Below are positions 10,129 through 18,798 of a stretch of DNA of 64,000 nucleotides, piece by piece. The stretch's first letter is position 1. Every line of letters starts with the position of its first letter. This stretch comes from Chimaeribacter californicus (GTDB lineage: Bacteria > Pseudomonadota > Gammaproteobacteria > Enterobacterales > Enterobacteriaceae): assembly GCF_002858675.1 (NCBI RefSeq), contig NZ_PJZF01000005.1:186001-250000 (forward strand), in the 5' to 3' direction. Below the pieces are notes generated by a model that was given only the letters and a program-made list of their open reading frames with translations, ran no database searches and was not told where the DNA came from. Made by a program: the position numbers and the translations under genes.

Positions 10129-11310
10129 ATGAACAATTCAGAGAAGCATTCCGACATTGCGGTTGTCGGCGGCGGCATGGTCGGCGCGGCAGCAGCACTT
10201 GGGCTGGCTGAGCAAGGGTTTACTGTGGCCTTGCTGGAGCACGCGGCCCCGCCTGAGTTTGACCCGCAGAGCGCGCCTGATTTGCGTATCTCCGCGCTGG
10301 GTTGCACCTCAGTCGCGCTCCTGACCCGGCTCGGCGCCTGGCAAGGGGTGAAGCAGATGCGCAGTGCGCCTTATCGCCGGTTAGAGACCTGGGAGATGCC
10401 GGGTTCAGACGTAATATTCGATTCCGCCGCGCTGGGCTTGCCGGAGCTGGGGTTCATGGTAGAAAACAACGTACTTCAGCGGGCGCTCTGGCAGCAGGTT
10501 GAACAGCAGCCCGCCATCCGGTTGCATTGCCCGGCCACCCTGAAAAGCATGGAGAAAACCCCGCACGGCTGGCACCTGGCACTCCAGGATGGGCAGACGC
10601 TGTCGGCGCAACTGGTCATCGGCGCAGATGGCGCAAATTCACAGGTGCGGCAACTGGCCGGTATCGGTATTAACGGCTGGCAGTATCGCCAGTCCTGCAT
10701 GTTGATCAGTGTGAAAACCGCTACGCCGGATCAGGATGTCACCTGGCAGCAATTTTTCCCCAGCGGCCCGCGCGCCTTTCTGCCGCTGTCCGGCCACTAT
10801 GCGTCATTAGTCTGGTACGACAGCCCGGCCCGCATTCGGTATTTACAATCGCTGCCGATGGCCCAGCTCAGCCGGGAGATCCAGCAGGCCTTCCCGGCGA
10901 GGGTCGGCAATGTTACTGCGCTGGCAGCCGGTGCGTTCCCGCTGGTGCGTCGTCATGCGCAACACTATGTCCGGCCCGGCGTGGCGTTGATTGGGGATGC
11001 CGCGCATACCATCAATCCGCTGGCCGGGCAGGGGGTTAACCTTGGTTACCGTGATGTGGAGGCATTGATTGAGGTGCTGACGGCGGCCCGTGAACGGGGT
11101 GAGGCGTGGGCAGAACAGGAAGTATTGATGCGCTATCAGCGCCGCCGCAAGGTGGATAACCTGATGATGCAAAGCGGCATGGATCTGTTCTATACCGCCT
11201 TCAGTAACGATCTGGCACCGGTGCGGATGCTGCGCAATGCGGCGCTGATGGTGGCACAGCGTGGCGGCAGCCTGAAAACCCGCGCATTACGTTACGCGCT
11301 GGGGCTCTGA
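10129..11310 (+). CDS. ubiF: 3-demethoxyubiquinol 3-hydroxylase UbiF
   Basis: FAD-dependent monooxygenase of ubiquinone biosynthesis that hydroxylates 2-octaprenyl-3-methyl-6-methoxy-1,4-benzoquinol. It shows the Rossmann dinucleotide motif ([20 protein letters not shown], residues ~11-30), the DG motif ([12 protein letters not shown]) and the GD motif ([18 protein letters not shown]) of UbiH/UbiF/VisC enzymes. I chose the ATG at 10129 ([16 protein letters not shown]), giving 393 residues against 391 in E. coli; the open frame reaches 10057 but the added residues are not family-like. Confidence 0.95.
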   Translation: MNNSEKHSDIAVVGGGMVGAAAALGLAEQGFTVALLEHAAPPEFDPQSAPDLRISALGCTSVALLTRLGAWQGVKQMRSAPYRRLETWEMPGSDVIFDSAALGLPELGFMVENNVLQRALWQQVEQQPAIRLHCPATLKSMEKTPHGWHLALQDGQTLSAQLVIGADGANSQVRQLAGIGINGWQYRQSCMLISVKTATPDQDVTWQQFFPSGPRAFLPLSGHYASLVWYDSPARIRYLQSLPMAQLSREIQQAFPARVGNVTALAAGAFPLVRRHAQHYVRPGVALIGDAAHTINPLAGQGVNLGYRDVEALIEVLTAARERGEAWAEQEVLMRYQRRRKVDNLMMQSGMDLFYTAFSNDLAPVRMLRNAALMVAQRGGSLKTRALRYALGL

Positions 11311-11319
11311 CGACAGGGC

Positions 11320-11345
11320 AGGCCGGGTTATTACCCCGGCCTTTT
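11320..11345 (+). terminator. Terminator after ubiF
   Basis: The 8-bp stem AGGCCGGG/CCCGGCCT is followed by TTTTA. Confidence 0.8.
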
Positions 11346-11385
11346 ACGCCTTCGGGCAACATGTACACTGAGCAAACCGCAGAAA

Positions 11386-11420
11386 AGCAAAAAGCCCGCC
11401 GAAGCGAGCTTTTTACTTTT
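11386..11420 (-). terminator. Terminator of the tRNA operon
   Basis: On the minus strand an imperfect GC hairpin is followed by TTTTTGCTTTT, just downstream of the last tRNA gene. Confidence 0.65.
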
Positions 11421-11423
11421 TTT

Positions 11424-11498
11424 TGGCTGGGGTACCAGGATTCGAACCTGGGAATGCCGGAATCAGAATCCGGTGCCTTACCGCTTGGCGATACCCCA
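11424..11498 (-). tRNA. tRNA-Gln (CTG)
   Basis: A 75-nt cloverleaf with encoded CCA, acceptor TGGGGTA, anticodon CTG in loop TTCTGAT and T arm GGTTCGAAT. It is the last gene of the tRNA operon and corresponds to E. coli glnV/glnX, which read CAG. Confidence 0.95.
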
Positions 11499-11504
11499 AA
11501 AATT

Positions 11505-11581
11505 TGGTGGCTACGACGGGAATCGAACCTGTGACCCCAGCATTATGAGTGCTGTGCTCTAACCAGCTGAGCTACGTAGCC
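11505..11581 (-). tRNA. metU: tRNA-Met (CAT), elongator
   Basis: A 77-nt gene with encoded CCA, acceptor GGCTACG and anticodon CAT. The perfect acceptor pairing marks it as elongator rather than initiator tRNA. The matching position in E. coli is metU. Confidence 0.93.
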
Positions 11582-11708
11582 AAATTGTATTGCAGTGTTC
11601 TGTTACTGCGTCGTGACTATTTCTTAAGGAAATGGTCTGGACAATGATAATTTCTTAGATAACAAGCATTTACTATTGCACAACAACGACGTTATTGCAA
11701 GTGTTGTT

Positions 11709-11783
11709 TGGCTGGGGTACCTGGATTCGAACCAGGGAATGCCGGTATCAAAAACCGGTGCCTTACCGCTTGGCGATACCCCA
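11709..11783 (-). tRNA. glnW: tRNA-Gln (TTG)
   Basis: A 75-nt gene with encoded CCA and anticodon TTG, reading CAA. It is nearly identical to the next copy upstream in the operon. The symbol is assigned by position in the E. coli metT-leuW-glnU-glnW-metU order. Confidence 0.93.
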
Positions 11784-11827
11784 ACAGGAGTCAACAACAC
11801 AAATTTTTTTTCTTCCGGAGAAGAAAA

Positions 11828-11902
11828 TGGCTGGGGTACCTGGATTCGAACCAGGGAATGCCGGTATCAAAAACCGGTGCCTTACCGCTTGGCGATACCC
11901 CA
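11828..11902 (-). tRNA. glnU: tRNA-Gln (TTG)
   Basis: A 75-nt gene with encoded CCA and anticodon TTG. It appears to have the same mature sequence as the copy at 11709-11783, a recent or homogenised tandem duplicate. The symbol is assigned by position. Confidence 0.93.
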
Positions 11903-11926
11903 TCCGTTACAACGCCTGGATAGAAA

Positions 11927-12011
11927 TGGTGCGGGAGGCGAGACTTGAACTCGCACACCTTGCGGCGCCAGAACCTAAATCTGGTGCGTCTACCAATTTC
12001 GCCACTCCCGC
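11927..12011 (-). tRNA. leuW: tRNA-Leu (TAG)
   Basis: An 85-nt class II tRNA with acceptor GCGGGAG, a long variable arm, anticodon TAG in loop TTTAGGT and an encoded CCA. The position matches leuW. Confidence 0.94.
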
Positions 12012-12019
12012 AAAAAAGA

Positions 12020-12096
12020 TGGTGGCTACGACGGGATTCGAACCTGTGACCCCAGCATTATGAGTGCTGTGCTCTAACCAGCTGAGCTACGTAGCC
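12020..12096 (-). tRNA. metT: tRNA-Met (CAT), elongator
   Basis: A 77-nt elongator Met tRNA with encoded CCA. It is almost identical to the copy at 11505-11581, with one visible change in the T arm. It is the first gene of the tRNA operon, about 40 bp from the promoter. Confidence 0.94.
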
Positions 12097-12135
12097 ATCT
12101 TTTTTCGCGTTACCTTCGTCGGCGTTGCGGGGCGC

Positions 12136-12164
12136 ATTATGCGGATATGACCGATTTGCGTCAA
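12136..12164 (-). promoter_or_regulatory. Sigma70 promoter of the tRNA operon
   Basis: On the minus strand TTGACG and CATAAT are separated by exactly 17 bp. A GC-rich discriminator (GCGCCCCGC) follows the -10 element, the hallmark of stringently controlled stable-RNA promoters. It drives all six tRNA genes. Confidence 0.85.
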
Positions 12165-12267
12165 CAAGTTTTTTAACGAAAAACGGCATCCTGCATCTGT
12201 TTGTCTGGCTTATGAACAGTATGCGGAGAAAAGCGCCAAAAAGTGTCATTTATCACGCAATTGTGCC

Positions 12268-12297
12268 ATAAAAAACGGGCCGCATGCGGCCCGTTAT
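12268..12297 (-). terminator. Terminator after asnB
   Basis: An 11-bp near-perfect palindrome (AACGGGCCGCA / TGCGGCCCGTT) is followed on the minus strand by TTTT. Confidence 0.87.
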
Positions 12298-12322
12298 CGG
12301 AAAATCCCGGCAGGTTTGCGCC

Positions 12323-13984
12323 TTAATAGGCTGACTGGTGAACACCCACCGCACGGCCCGAAGGATCGTCCATTTTCTTAAAGGATTCATCCCATTCAAT
12401 CGCCTTGGCAGAAGAGCAGGCAACAGACGGGCCGCCCGGTACACATTCTGCGGCGCTCGGCACCGGGAACAGCTCTTCAAAGACGGTACGGTACAGGTAA
12501 GCCTCTTTGGAGACCGGTGTGTTATACGGGAAACGGAAGCGGGCAGTTTCCAGTTGTTGATCCGTGACCTGCTGGGCCGCCACCTCTTTCAGCGTATCGA
12601 TCCAGCTGTAACCCACGCCGTCTGAGAACTGCTCTTTCTGCCGCCAGGCCACGCTTTCCGGCAGGTAAGATTCGAAACACTCACGCAGGATATGTTTCTC
12701 CATCTTGCCGTTGCCGCACATTTTGTCTTTCGGGTTGATGCGCATGGCCACGTCCAGGAATTTTTTGTCCAGGAACGGCACGCGGGCTTCAACACCCCAG
12801 GCGGACATCGCTTTGTTGGCGCGGGCACAGTCATACATATGCAGGGCCAGCAATTTACGCACGGTCTCTTCATGGAACTCTTTGGCGTTCGGCGCTTTAT
12901 GGAAGTAGAGATAACCACCGAAGACTTCGTCCGCCCCTTCGCCAGAGAGCACCATTTTGATACCCATCGCCTTGATCTTACGTGACATCAGGTACATCGG
13001 CGTTGAAGCGCGGATGGTGGTGACGTCATAGGTTTCAATGTGATAGATGACGTCACGGATCGCATCCAGCCCTTCCTGCACCGTGAAATGGATCTCATGG
13101 TGCACGGTACCGAGATGGCCCGCCACTTCTTTCGCGGCGCGCAGATCCGGGGAACCTTCCAGGCCCACCGCGAAGGAGTGCAGCTGGGGCCACCAGGCCT
13201 CACTGCGGTTGTCATCTTCCACCCGGCGACCGGCGAATTTCTTGGTAATCGCCGAAATGATGGAGGAGTCCAGCCCGCCGGAGAGCAGCACGCCATACGG
13301 CACGTCAGACATCAGGTGGCTTTTCACCGACTCTTCCAGCGCGTTACGCAAGGCAACGGCATCCGTGGCATTGTCTTTGACGTTGTCAAACTCGAACCAG
13401 TCGCGTTGGTAGTACTCCTGCACTTTGCCATCCTGGCTCCACAGGTAGCTGCCCGCCGGGAACTCCTGGATGGTTTTGCAGACCGGCACCAGGGATTTCA
13501 TCTCCGAGGCAACATACAGGTTGCCGTGCTCATCATGACCCATATAGAGCGGGATGATGCCGAGGTGGTCACGGCCCACCAGATAAGCCTCTTTCTCGGT
13601 GTCATACAGGATGAAGGCAAACATGCCTTGCAGCTCGTCAAGGAACGCCGGCCCTTTTTCCTGATACAGCGCCAGAATCACTTCACAGTCAGAACCGGTC
13701 TGGAAAGCGTAACGATCGCCCAGCTCCTGACGCAGTGCCTGATGGTTATAAATCTCGCCGTTAACCGCCAGAACATGGGTGTGTGCCGCATTATAGAGAG
13801 GTTGTGCGCCGGTGTTGACGTCCACAATAGAGAGACGCTCATGCGCCAGAATGGCTTTTTCACCAGCATAGACACCGGACCAGTCCGGGCCACGGTGACG
13901 CATCAAACGGGACAGCTCCAGCGCTTTTTTACGCAGTTCAGTCGCGTCAGTCTTGATATCAAGCACACCAAAAATAGAACACAT
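12323..13984 (-). CDS. asnB: Asparagine synthase B (glutamine-hydrolysing)
   Basis: Converts aspartate to asparagine using ATP and glutamine-derived ammonia. The 553-residue protein starts MCSIFGVLD, so the nucleophilic Cys is at position 2 after Met removal. The N-terminal class II glutamine amidotransferase domain (to about residue 190) shows MRHRGPDWSG and NGEIYNH; the C-terminal synthetase domain carries the PP-loop LLSGGLDSSI. An AGGAG sequence lies nine bases before the ATG. It is transcribed alone between nagD and the tRNA operon. Confidence 0.97.
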   Translation of the reverse strand: MCSIFGVLDIKTDATELRKKALELSRLMRHRGPDWSGVYAGEKAILAHERLSIVDVNTGAQPLYNAAHTHVLAVNGEIYNHQALRQELGDRYAFQTGSDCEVILALYQEKGPAFLDELQGMFAFILYDTEKEAYLVGRDHLGIIPLYMGHDEHGNLYVASEMKSLVPVCKTIQEFPAGSYLWSQDGKVQEYYQRDWFEFDNVKDNATDAVALRNALEESVKSHLMSDVPYGVLLSGGLDSSIISAITKKFAGRRVEDDNRSEAWWPQLHSFAVGLEGSPDLRAAKEVAGHLGTVHHEIHFTVQEGLDAIRDVIYHIETYDVTTIRASTPMYLMSRKIKAMGIKMVLSGEGADEVFGGYLYFHKAPNAKEFHEETVRKLLALHMYDCARANKAMSAWGVEARVPFLDKKFLDVAMRINPKDKMCGNGKMEKHILRECFESYLPESVAWRQKEQFSDGVGYSWIDTLKEVAAQQVTDQQLETARFRFPYNTPVSKEAYLYRTVFEELFPVPSAAECVPGGPSVACSSAKAIEWDESFKKMDDPSGRAVGVHQSAY

Positions 13985-14253
13985 ATAACTCTCCTAACGC
14001 ATTTCTCGGGCGGTAATGATGTTGTGAGGCAACCGGTCATCAGAGGGATGTTGCATGATAAACACCCTGGCTGCGGGTCTGATAAAGAACATGCGCCAAA
14101 ACCCGCAGGGTATGCAAGAGATTTAGCTTCACAGGGAAAAATAGTTCATCGGTCACCCTGAATCTTTAGCGGATTGCGAATTTTAAGTCGGATAAATTAT
14201 CGATTATGCAATTTTTGGCGGGCCGGTGCGGAAAGCGGCAAAACAGCGGGGTA

Positions 14254-14287
14254 AGAAAAAGAGAGGTCTGGCCGATGCGCCAGACCT
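14254..14287 (-). terminator. Terminator after nagD
   Basis: A 9-bp stem (14264-14272 with 14279-14287) is followed on the minus strand by CTCTTTTTCTT. It ends the nagBACD operon. The ~270 bp beyond it to asnB is AT-rich and must hold the asnB promoter; no operator was recognised. Confidence 0.8.
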
Positions 14288-14292
14288 TCCGG

Positions 14293-15045
14293 TTAAATGA
14301 CATCAATTTCCGCGACAGAGGGGTAGATCCAGGTCGGCCGGAACGGCATTGCATCAATATCGCTCAGGGTAGAAACGCCGGAAAGCACCAGAATGGTTTC
14401 CAGCCCGGCCTGAAAACCGGCCAGGATATCGGTACGCAGGTTATCGCCGACAATCACCGTCTCTTCGGAGTGCGCCTGCATCTGATTCAGGGCCGAGCGG
14501 ATAATCCACGGGCTGGGTTTGCCCACATAGAAAGGCTGGCGGCCGGTGATTTTTTCAATCGGCGCGCACAGCGCCCCACAGGCTGGGAAAAAGCCGCGCC
14601 CATGGGTGTCGGGGTTAGTAGCGATAAAGCGGGCACCATTCGAGATGAAATAGGCGGCTTTATGGATCATATCGAAGTTATAAGAACGGGTTTCACCCAC
14701 GATGACAAAATCAGGGTTAATGTCAGTGATGGTGAAACCGGCTTTATACAGCTCGTGAATTAATGCACCTTCGCCAATCACAAAGGCTTTTTTCCCTTCC
14801 TGGCGGCGCAGGAAGTCAGCGGTGGCCATGGCCGAGGTGAAGAAAGCAGTGTCAGGCACCTCAATGCCGGCGGCCAGAAAGCGGTTCGACAAATCCTGCG
14901 CCGTCTGTGACGGGTAATTGGTCAGGATCACCAGCGGCATTCCCTGTTCCTGTATGCGCGCCAGAAAGACATCTGCACCGGGTACGGCGGTGTTGTCGTG
15001 CATCAACACGCCGTCAATATCACAAATTACGTTTTTTATAGGCAT
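14293..15045 (-). CDS. nagD: UMP phosphatase NagD (HAD superfamily)
   Basis: HAD-family phosphatase of 250 residues acting mainly on UMP, thought to balance nucleotides released during amino-sugar use. Motif I is CDIDGVLMHD (nucleophile Asp9, acid/base Asp11), motif II is LTNYPSQT, and the C-terminal acidic motif is VGDNLRTDILAGFQAG. It is the last gene of the nagB-nagA-nagC-nagD operon; the 166 bp between nagC and nagD holds only a weak hairpin. Confidence 0.96.
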   Translation of the reverse strand: MPIKNVICDIDGVLMHDNTAVPGADVFLARIQEQGMPLVILTNYPSQTAQDLSNRFLAAGIEVPDTAFFTSAMATADFLRRQEGKKAFVIGEGALIHELYKAGFTITDINPDFVIVGETRSYNFDMIHKAAYFISNGARFIATNPDTHGRGFFPACGALCAPIEKITGRQPFYVGKPSPWIIRSALNQMQAHSEETVIVGDNLRTDILAGFQAGLETILVLSGVSTLSDIDAMPFRPTWIYPSVAEIDVI

Positions 15046-15211
15046 AGGCTTGCATACTCATCGGAAGTTGAAGGCAGTACGGGTTGAAAGCAATACGGAT
15101 TGAAAGCAATACAGGTTAAACGCGTTATGGCCTGAAAAAGCGGCCCGCATACAGCGGGTCGGATTCAGACTGAAGGTCAACAGTATAGGACAGCGTGGCG
15201 TTCAGGGAGCG

Positions 15212-16432
15212 TCAGGATTCCAGCAAACGTTGCAGCAGTACCCCATTCAGCATGGCGCGCTTCGCCAGTGCAAAGGCACCAATAGAGGAACGATGATTAA
15301 GTTCAGAGGTGACAACCGGTAAATTTTTGCGGAAATCCTTCAGCACCTGGGTATTAATGCAGGCCTGAATCGCCGGCAGCAATACTTTCTGCGCCTCGGT
15401 AATCTCCCCGGCAATCACCACTTTTTGTGGATTAAATAAGTTGATGGCAATCGCAATCGCTTTACCCAGATAGCGCCCAACATTTTCAATCACTTCGGTG
15501 GCCAGCGGGTCGCCGCGGTTAGCCGCTTTGCAGATGGCGCTGATGCTGTAATCATCCAGCGTCAGTTTGCTGGGGTAGCCCTGGGTCAGCAGGTTGCGCA
15601 CCCGGTTCTCAATGGCCGCATTGGCGGCGATGGTCTCCAGGCAGCCAAAGTTGCCGCAATGGCAACGCTCGCCGAGCGGGTCAACCTGGATATGGCCGAT
15701 TTCCCCCACGTTACCGTTACTGCCGAGGAATATCTGGCCGTTAACCAGAATGCCTGCGCCGGTACCGCGATGCAGCCGAACCAGAATTGAGTCATCGCAG
15801 TCGCGCGTTGCACCAAAGTAGTGCTCAGCCAGGGCCAGGCTGCGGATATCATGGCCCACAAAGCTGGTGACTTTGAAGCGCTGTTGCAGGGTCTCCACCA
15901 GCCGCCAGTTATGGACGCTGATGTGCGGCATATAACGCACCACCCCTTTATCCGGATCTACCAGGCCGGGCAGGATCACCGCAATGGCGATCAGCTCCCG
16001 CATTTTGCGCTGGTAACGGTCGAGAAACGCGGCGATGGCCTCACACAAGGCTTCTTCCAGTGTTTCCTGGGTGCGCTGGGGCAGGGGAGAGTGCTCCTCG
16101 CCGAGCGACTTACCGCTCATATCATACAGGGTCAGGGTGGCATCGTGGCGGCCCAGCCGGACGGCCAGGGTATGAAAGTGACGGGTTTCAGTGATAATCG
16201 AGATGGCCCGGCGGCCGCCGGTGGAGGCTTGCTGATCCACTTCGCGGATCAGCCCGCGCTCCAGCAGCTGGCGGGTAATTTTTGTGACACTGGCCGGGGC
16301 CAGCTGGCTCAGTTCCGCAATCTGAATGCGCGAAATAGGCCCCTGCTGGTCGATCAGGCGGTAGACCGCGGCGCCATTCAGTTGCTTAACCAGATCAACA
16401 TTTCCGATTTGTGTCTGTCCGCCGGTGGTCAT
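15212..16432 (-). CDS. nagC: N-acetylglucosamine repressor NagC (ROK family)
   Basis: ROK-family transcription repressor relieved by GlcNAc-6-phosphate. It controls the nag genes and, in enterics, chiP and chitobiose genes. The N-terminal winged helix-turn-helix (about residues 15-75, SRIQIAELSQLAPASVTKITRQLL) is followed by a sugar-kinase-like domain. That domain contains the ROK zinc motif (HIQVDPLGERCHCGNFGCLE) and the phosphate-binding GTGAGILVNG. At 406 residues it matches the E. coli length. It is co-transcribed with nagA, 20 bp upstream. Confidence 0.97.
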   Translation of the reverse strand: MTTGGQTQIGNVDLVKQLNGAAVYRLIDQQGPISRIQIAELSQLAPASVTKITRQLLERGLIREVDQQASTGGRRAISIITETRHFHTLAVRLGRHDATLTLYDMSGKSLGEEHSPLPQRTQETLEEALCEAIAAFLDRYQRKMRELIAIAVILPGLVDPDKGVVRYMPHISVHNWRLVETLQQRFKVTSFVGHDIRSLALAEHYFGATRDCDDSILVRLHRGTGAGILVNGQIFLGSNGNVGEIGHIQVDPLGERCHCGNFGCLETIAANAAIENRVRNLLTQGYPSKLTLDDYSISAICKAANRGDPLATEVIENVGRYLGKAIAIAINLFNPQKVVIAGEITEAQKVLLPAIQACINTQVLKDFRKNLPVVTSELNHRSSIGAFALAKRAMLNGVLLQRLLES

Positions 16433-16453
16433 CTACACATTACCCGCTCATGG

Positions 16454-17593
16454 TTACACTTCGTTGCCGTTAACGAAGGTCTTGGTGATATGAAAATCAC
16501 GATCGAATACGGTGAGGTTAGCGACCTTGCCCGCCTCCAGCGTGCCTAACGTGGACGCCATACCGATCGCGCGTGCCGGATACAACGTGGCCATACGCAG
16601 GGCCTCATCCAGGGCGATGCCCGCATGTTCGACGCTGTTTTGTACTGCTTCAATCATGGTCAACGCAGAACCGCTCAATGTGCCGTTGTCATCCACACAC
16701 AGTCCGTCGCGGTAGTATATTGTTTTACCGGCAAAAATGAACTGATCAATATTGCCGCCCGCCGGGGCGGTGGCGTCGGTCACCAGTACCAGCTTGTCTC
16801 CTTTCAGCCGTTTGGCATTGCGGATGCTGGCCCATGCCACGTGCAATCCGTCTGCAATAATGCCGCTGTAGACCTCCGGGGTATCGAAAATTGCCCCCAT
16901 CAGGCCCGGTTCACGGCCGGTCAGGTACGGCATCGCGTTGTACAGGTGGGTGGAGAAGCTCACCCCTGCGGCGAAGCCCTTGCGCGCCTCGTCATAAGTG
17001 GCATTTGAGTGGCCGGCAGACACCACAATACCGGCTGCGGTCAGGCGGCGGATCACCGCATCATCAACCCGTTCCGGCGCCAGCGTGACTTTGGTTATCA
17101 CGTCGGCGTTGTCACACAGGTAGGTGATCATGGCGTCATCCGGGATACGGATGAAGTCCGGATTGTGCGTGCCTTTTTTCAGCGGGTTAAGGTACGGCCC
17201 TTCCAGATGCAGGCCCAGCGCCTGATTCTGGTGGGTTTGCAGGTAAGCGCGCATCACCGCGATACCATGCTTCATATAGTCATCACTGCAGGTGATGAGG
17301 GTCGGCAGGAAACTGGTGCAGCCTGATCGCTCATTGGCTTTCTGCATGATTTCCAATGTTTTTTCTGAAATGGCGTCCAGGGAGTCGTTGAACTGTACAC
17401 CGCCGCAGCCGTTGAGTTGCAGGTCGATAAAACCGGGGGCCAGATTTGCGCCGCCCAGATCGCGGGTCTCAATGCCTGCCGGCAGCTCTGCTTCCGGGCA
17501 AATTTTGCTGATCAACCCGTTTTCAACCACGACAGCATGGTCATCAAGAACATCGTGGCCGGTATAAAGCCGCCCGTGAATTAACGCGTACAT
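16454..17593 (-). CDS. nagA: N-acetylglucosamine-6-phosphate deacetylase NagA
   Basis: Amidohydrolase that removes the acetyl group from GlcNAc-6-phosphate, giving glucosamine-6-phosphate for NagB. The 379-residue protein shows [27 protein letters not shown], the histidines in [14 protein letters not shown] and [10 protein letters not shown], and the catalytic Asp in [11 protein letters not shown]. It lacks the HxH metal motif of other amidohydrolases, as is normal for enterobacterial NagA. It is the second gene of nagBACD. Confidence 0.97.
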   Translation of the reverse strand: MYALIHGRLYTGHDVLDDHAVVVENGLISKICPEAELPAGIETRDLGGANLAPGFIDLQLNGCGGVQFNDSLDAISEKTLEIMQKANERSGCTSFLPTLITCSDDYMKHGIAVMRAYLQTHQNQALGLHLEGPYLNPLKKGTHNPDFIRIPDDAMITYLCDNADVITKVTLAPERVDDAVIRRLTAAGIVVSAGHSNATYDEARKGFAAGVSFSTHLYNAMPYLTGREPGLMGAIFDTPEVYSGIIADGLHVAWASIRNAKRLKGDKLVLVTDATAPAGGNIDQFIFAGKTIYYRDGLCVDDNGTLSGSALTMIEAVQNSVEHAGIALDEALRMATLYPARAIGMASTLGTLEAGKVANLTVFDRDFHITKTFVNGNEV

Positions 17594-17636
17594 CTGTGCC
17601 CCCTGATTACATTCTTTCTACTGATTAATATCTGGT

Positions 17637-17663
17637 CCGGCGCAGGCGGGTCGCGCCTGCCGG
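17637..17663 (-). other. Hairpin between nagB and nagA
   Basis: The inverted repeat GCAGGCG/CGCCTGC has flanking CCGG arms and no T run. It is likely an mRNA-stabilising or processing hairpin rather than a full terminator. Confidence 0.5.
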
Positions 17664-17675
17664 CCGCTGCAGAGA

Positions 17676-18476
17676 TTACAGATCTTTCATGTTTTCCGCT
17701 TCCAGCTCGCGGAAATATTTCACTGTTTTTACCTTCAGCTCCATGGTGGACGGCTCATCACATACCATGACCGCTTTCGGGTGGAGCTGCAGGCAACTGA
17801 TGGTCCACATATGGTTAATGTTGCCTTCCACCGCCGCCTGAAGCGCCTGGGCTTTCAGATGACCGGTAACCAGAATCATTACCTCTTCTGCATCCAGCAG
17901 GGTACCCACGCCCACAGTCAGGGCATATTTCGGCACCTGGCTGACGTCACCGCCAAAGAAGCGGGAGTTGGCAATGCGCGTCTCTTCCGTCAGTGTTTTG
18001 ATGCGGGTGCGGGACGCCAGGGAGGAAGCGGGTTCATTAAAGGCAATATGACCATCATTACCGACGCCGCCCATAAACAGGTTGATCTTGCCGTAGGACT
18101 TAATTTTCGCTTCGTAATTGCGGCACTCTGCGTCTACGTCTTCTGCGTTGCCGTTGAGCAGGTTGATGTTTTCATGCGGGATGTCAACGTGGTCAAAGAA
18201 ATTACGGTACATAAAGGTGTGGTAACTCTCCGGGTGCTCCTGCGGCAGCCCGACATACTCATCCATATTGAAGGTAACGACATGCTTAAAGCTCACCTGG
18301 CCTGCTTTATGCATTGCAATAAGGTGTTTATACGCTTCAAGGGGGGTGCCGCCGGTCGGCAGGCCGAGAATGAAAGGACGATCGGCCGTGGGTTTAAAGG
18401 CGTTAATGCGGTTAACAATATGCCGCGCTGCCCATTTGCCCACGTCAGCCGTTGATTTCAGGGGGATCAGTCTCAT
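17676..18476 (-). CDS. nagB: Glucosamine-6-phosphate deaminase NagB
   Basis: Isomerises and deaminates glucosamine-6-phosphate to fructose-6-phosphate and ammonia, feeding glycolysis. It is 266 residues when started at the second of two adjacent ATGs (MRLIPL), six bases after GAGG; the first ATG at 18479 is only three bases from it. Active-site features are the phosphate loop GLPTGGTP, the catalytic Asp in [10 protein letters not shown] and [14 protein letters not shown]. It is the first gene of nagBACD, divergent from nagE across a shared control region. Confidence 0.97.
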   Translation of the reverse strand: MRLIPLKSTADVGKWAARHIVNRINAFKPTADRPFILGLPTGGTPLEAYKHLIAMHKAGQVSFKHVVTFNMDEYVGLPQEHPESYHTFMYRNFFDHVDIPHENINLLNGNAEDVDAECRNYEAKIKSYGKINLFMGGVGNDGHIAFNEPASSLASRTRIKTLTEETRIANSRFFGGDVSQVPKYALTVGVGTLLDAEEVMILVTGHLKAQALQAAVEGNINHMWTISCLQLHPKAVMVCDEPSTMELKVKTVKYFRELEAENMKDL

Positions 18477-18646
18477 CATTCACCTCTTAAATACTTGAAA
18501 TAAAGATATACTACCGCGAAGGCCGGCAGGAAGGTCAATCCGGTTCCGGCCCGGCAGTACCGGCACAGCCTCAGGCTGCCTTGATTTTTTGAATCATAAA
18601 ATAAGTTTTCAGACATGGCCAGCATTTTGCTGGGCGGAATGTGATT

Positions 18647-18668
18647 TAAGGTGATTTTTATCACAAAA
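18647..18668. promoter_or_regulatory. CRP site in the nagB-nagE control region
   Basis: GGTGA-TTTTTA-TCACA is close to the TGTGA-N6-TCACA consensus. It lies between the divergent nagB and nagE genes, where E. coli also has a CRP site. Confidence 0.6.
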
Positions 18669-18677
18669 TCCCTGCTT

Positions 18678-18698
18678 TTAATTTGCGATACGAATTAA
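18678..18698. promoter_or_regulatory. NagC operator near nagE
   Basis: A perfect palindrome, TTAATT-N9-AATTAA, fits the NagC/Mlc family operator pattern of AATT-type arms around nine central bases. It is ten bases from the CRP site and about 100 bp before nagE. E. coli NagC binds two operators here and loops the DNA; a second, weaker AT-rich dyad near 18585-18606 may be the nagB box. Confidence 0.6.
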
Positions 18699-18798
18699 TT
18701 TTTTTACACTCCGCGTAGCAGTTGCTTTAACCAGATTAAGAGTAGTCGTTACGTGCTGACACTGCTTGCATCGTCCGGCAGCGGACATATAGGGGGAA

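Noticed and set aside
11676-12063. Short plus-strand open frames with repeated LGYLDSNQGMPVSKTG-type sequence
   Set aside because: They are antisense translations of the tandem tRNA-Gln genes, whose near-identity creates the apparent protein repeat.
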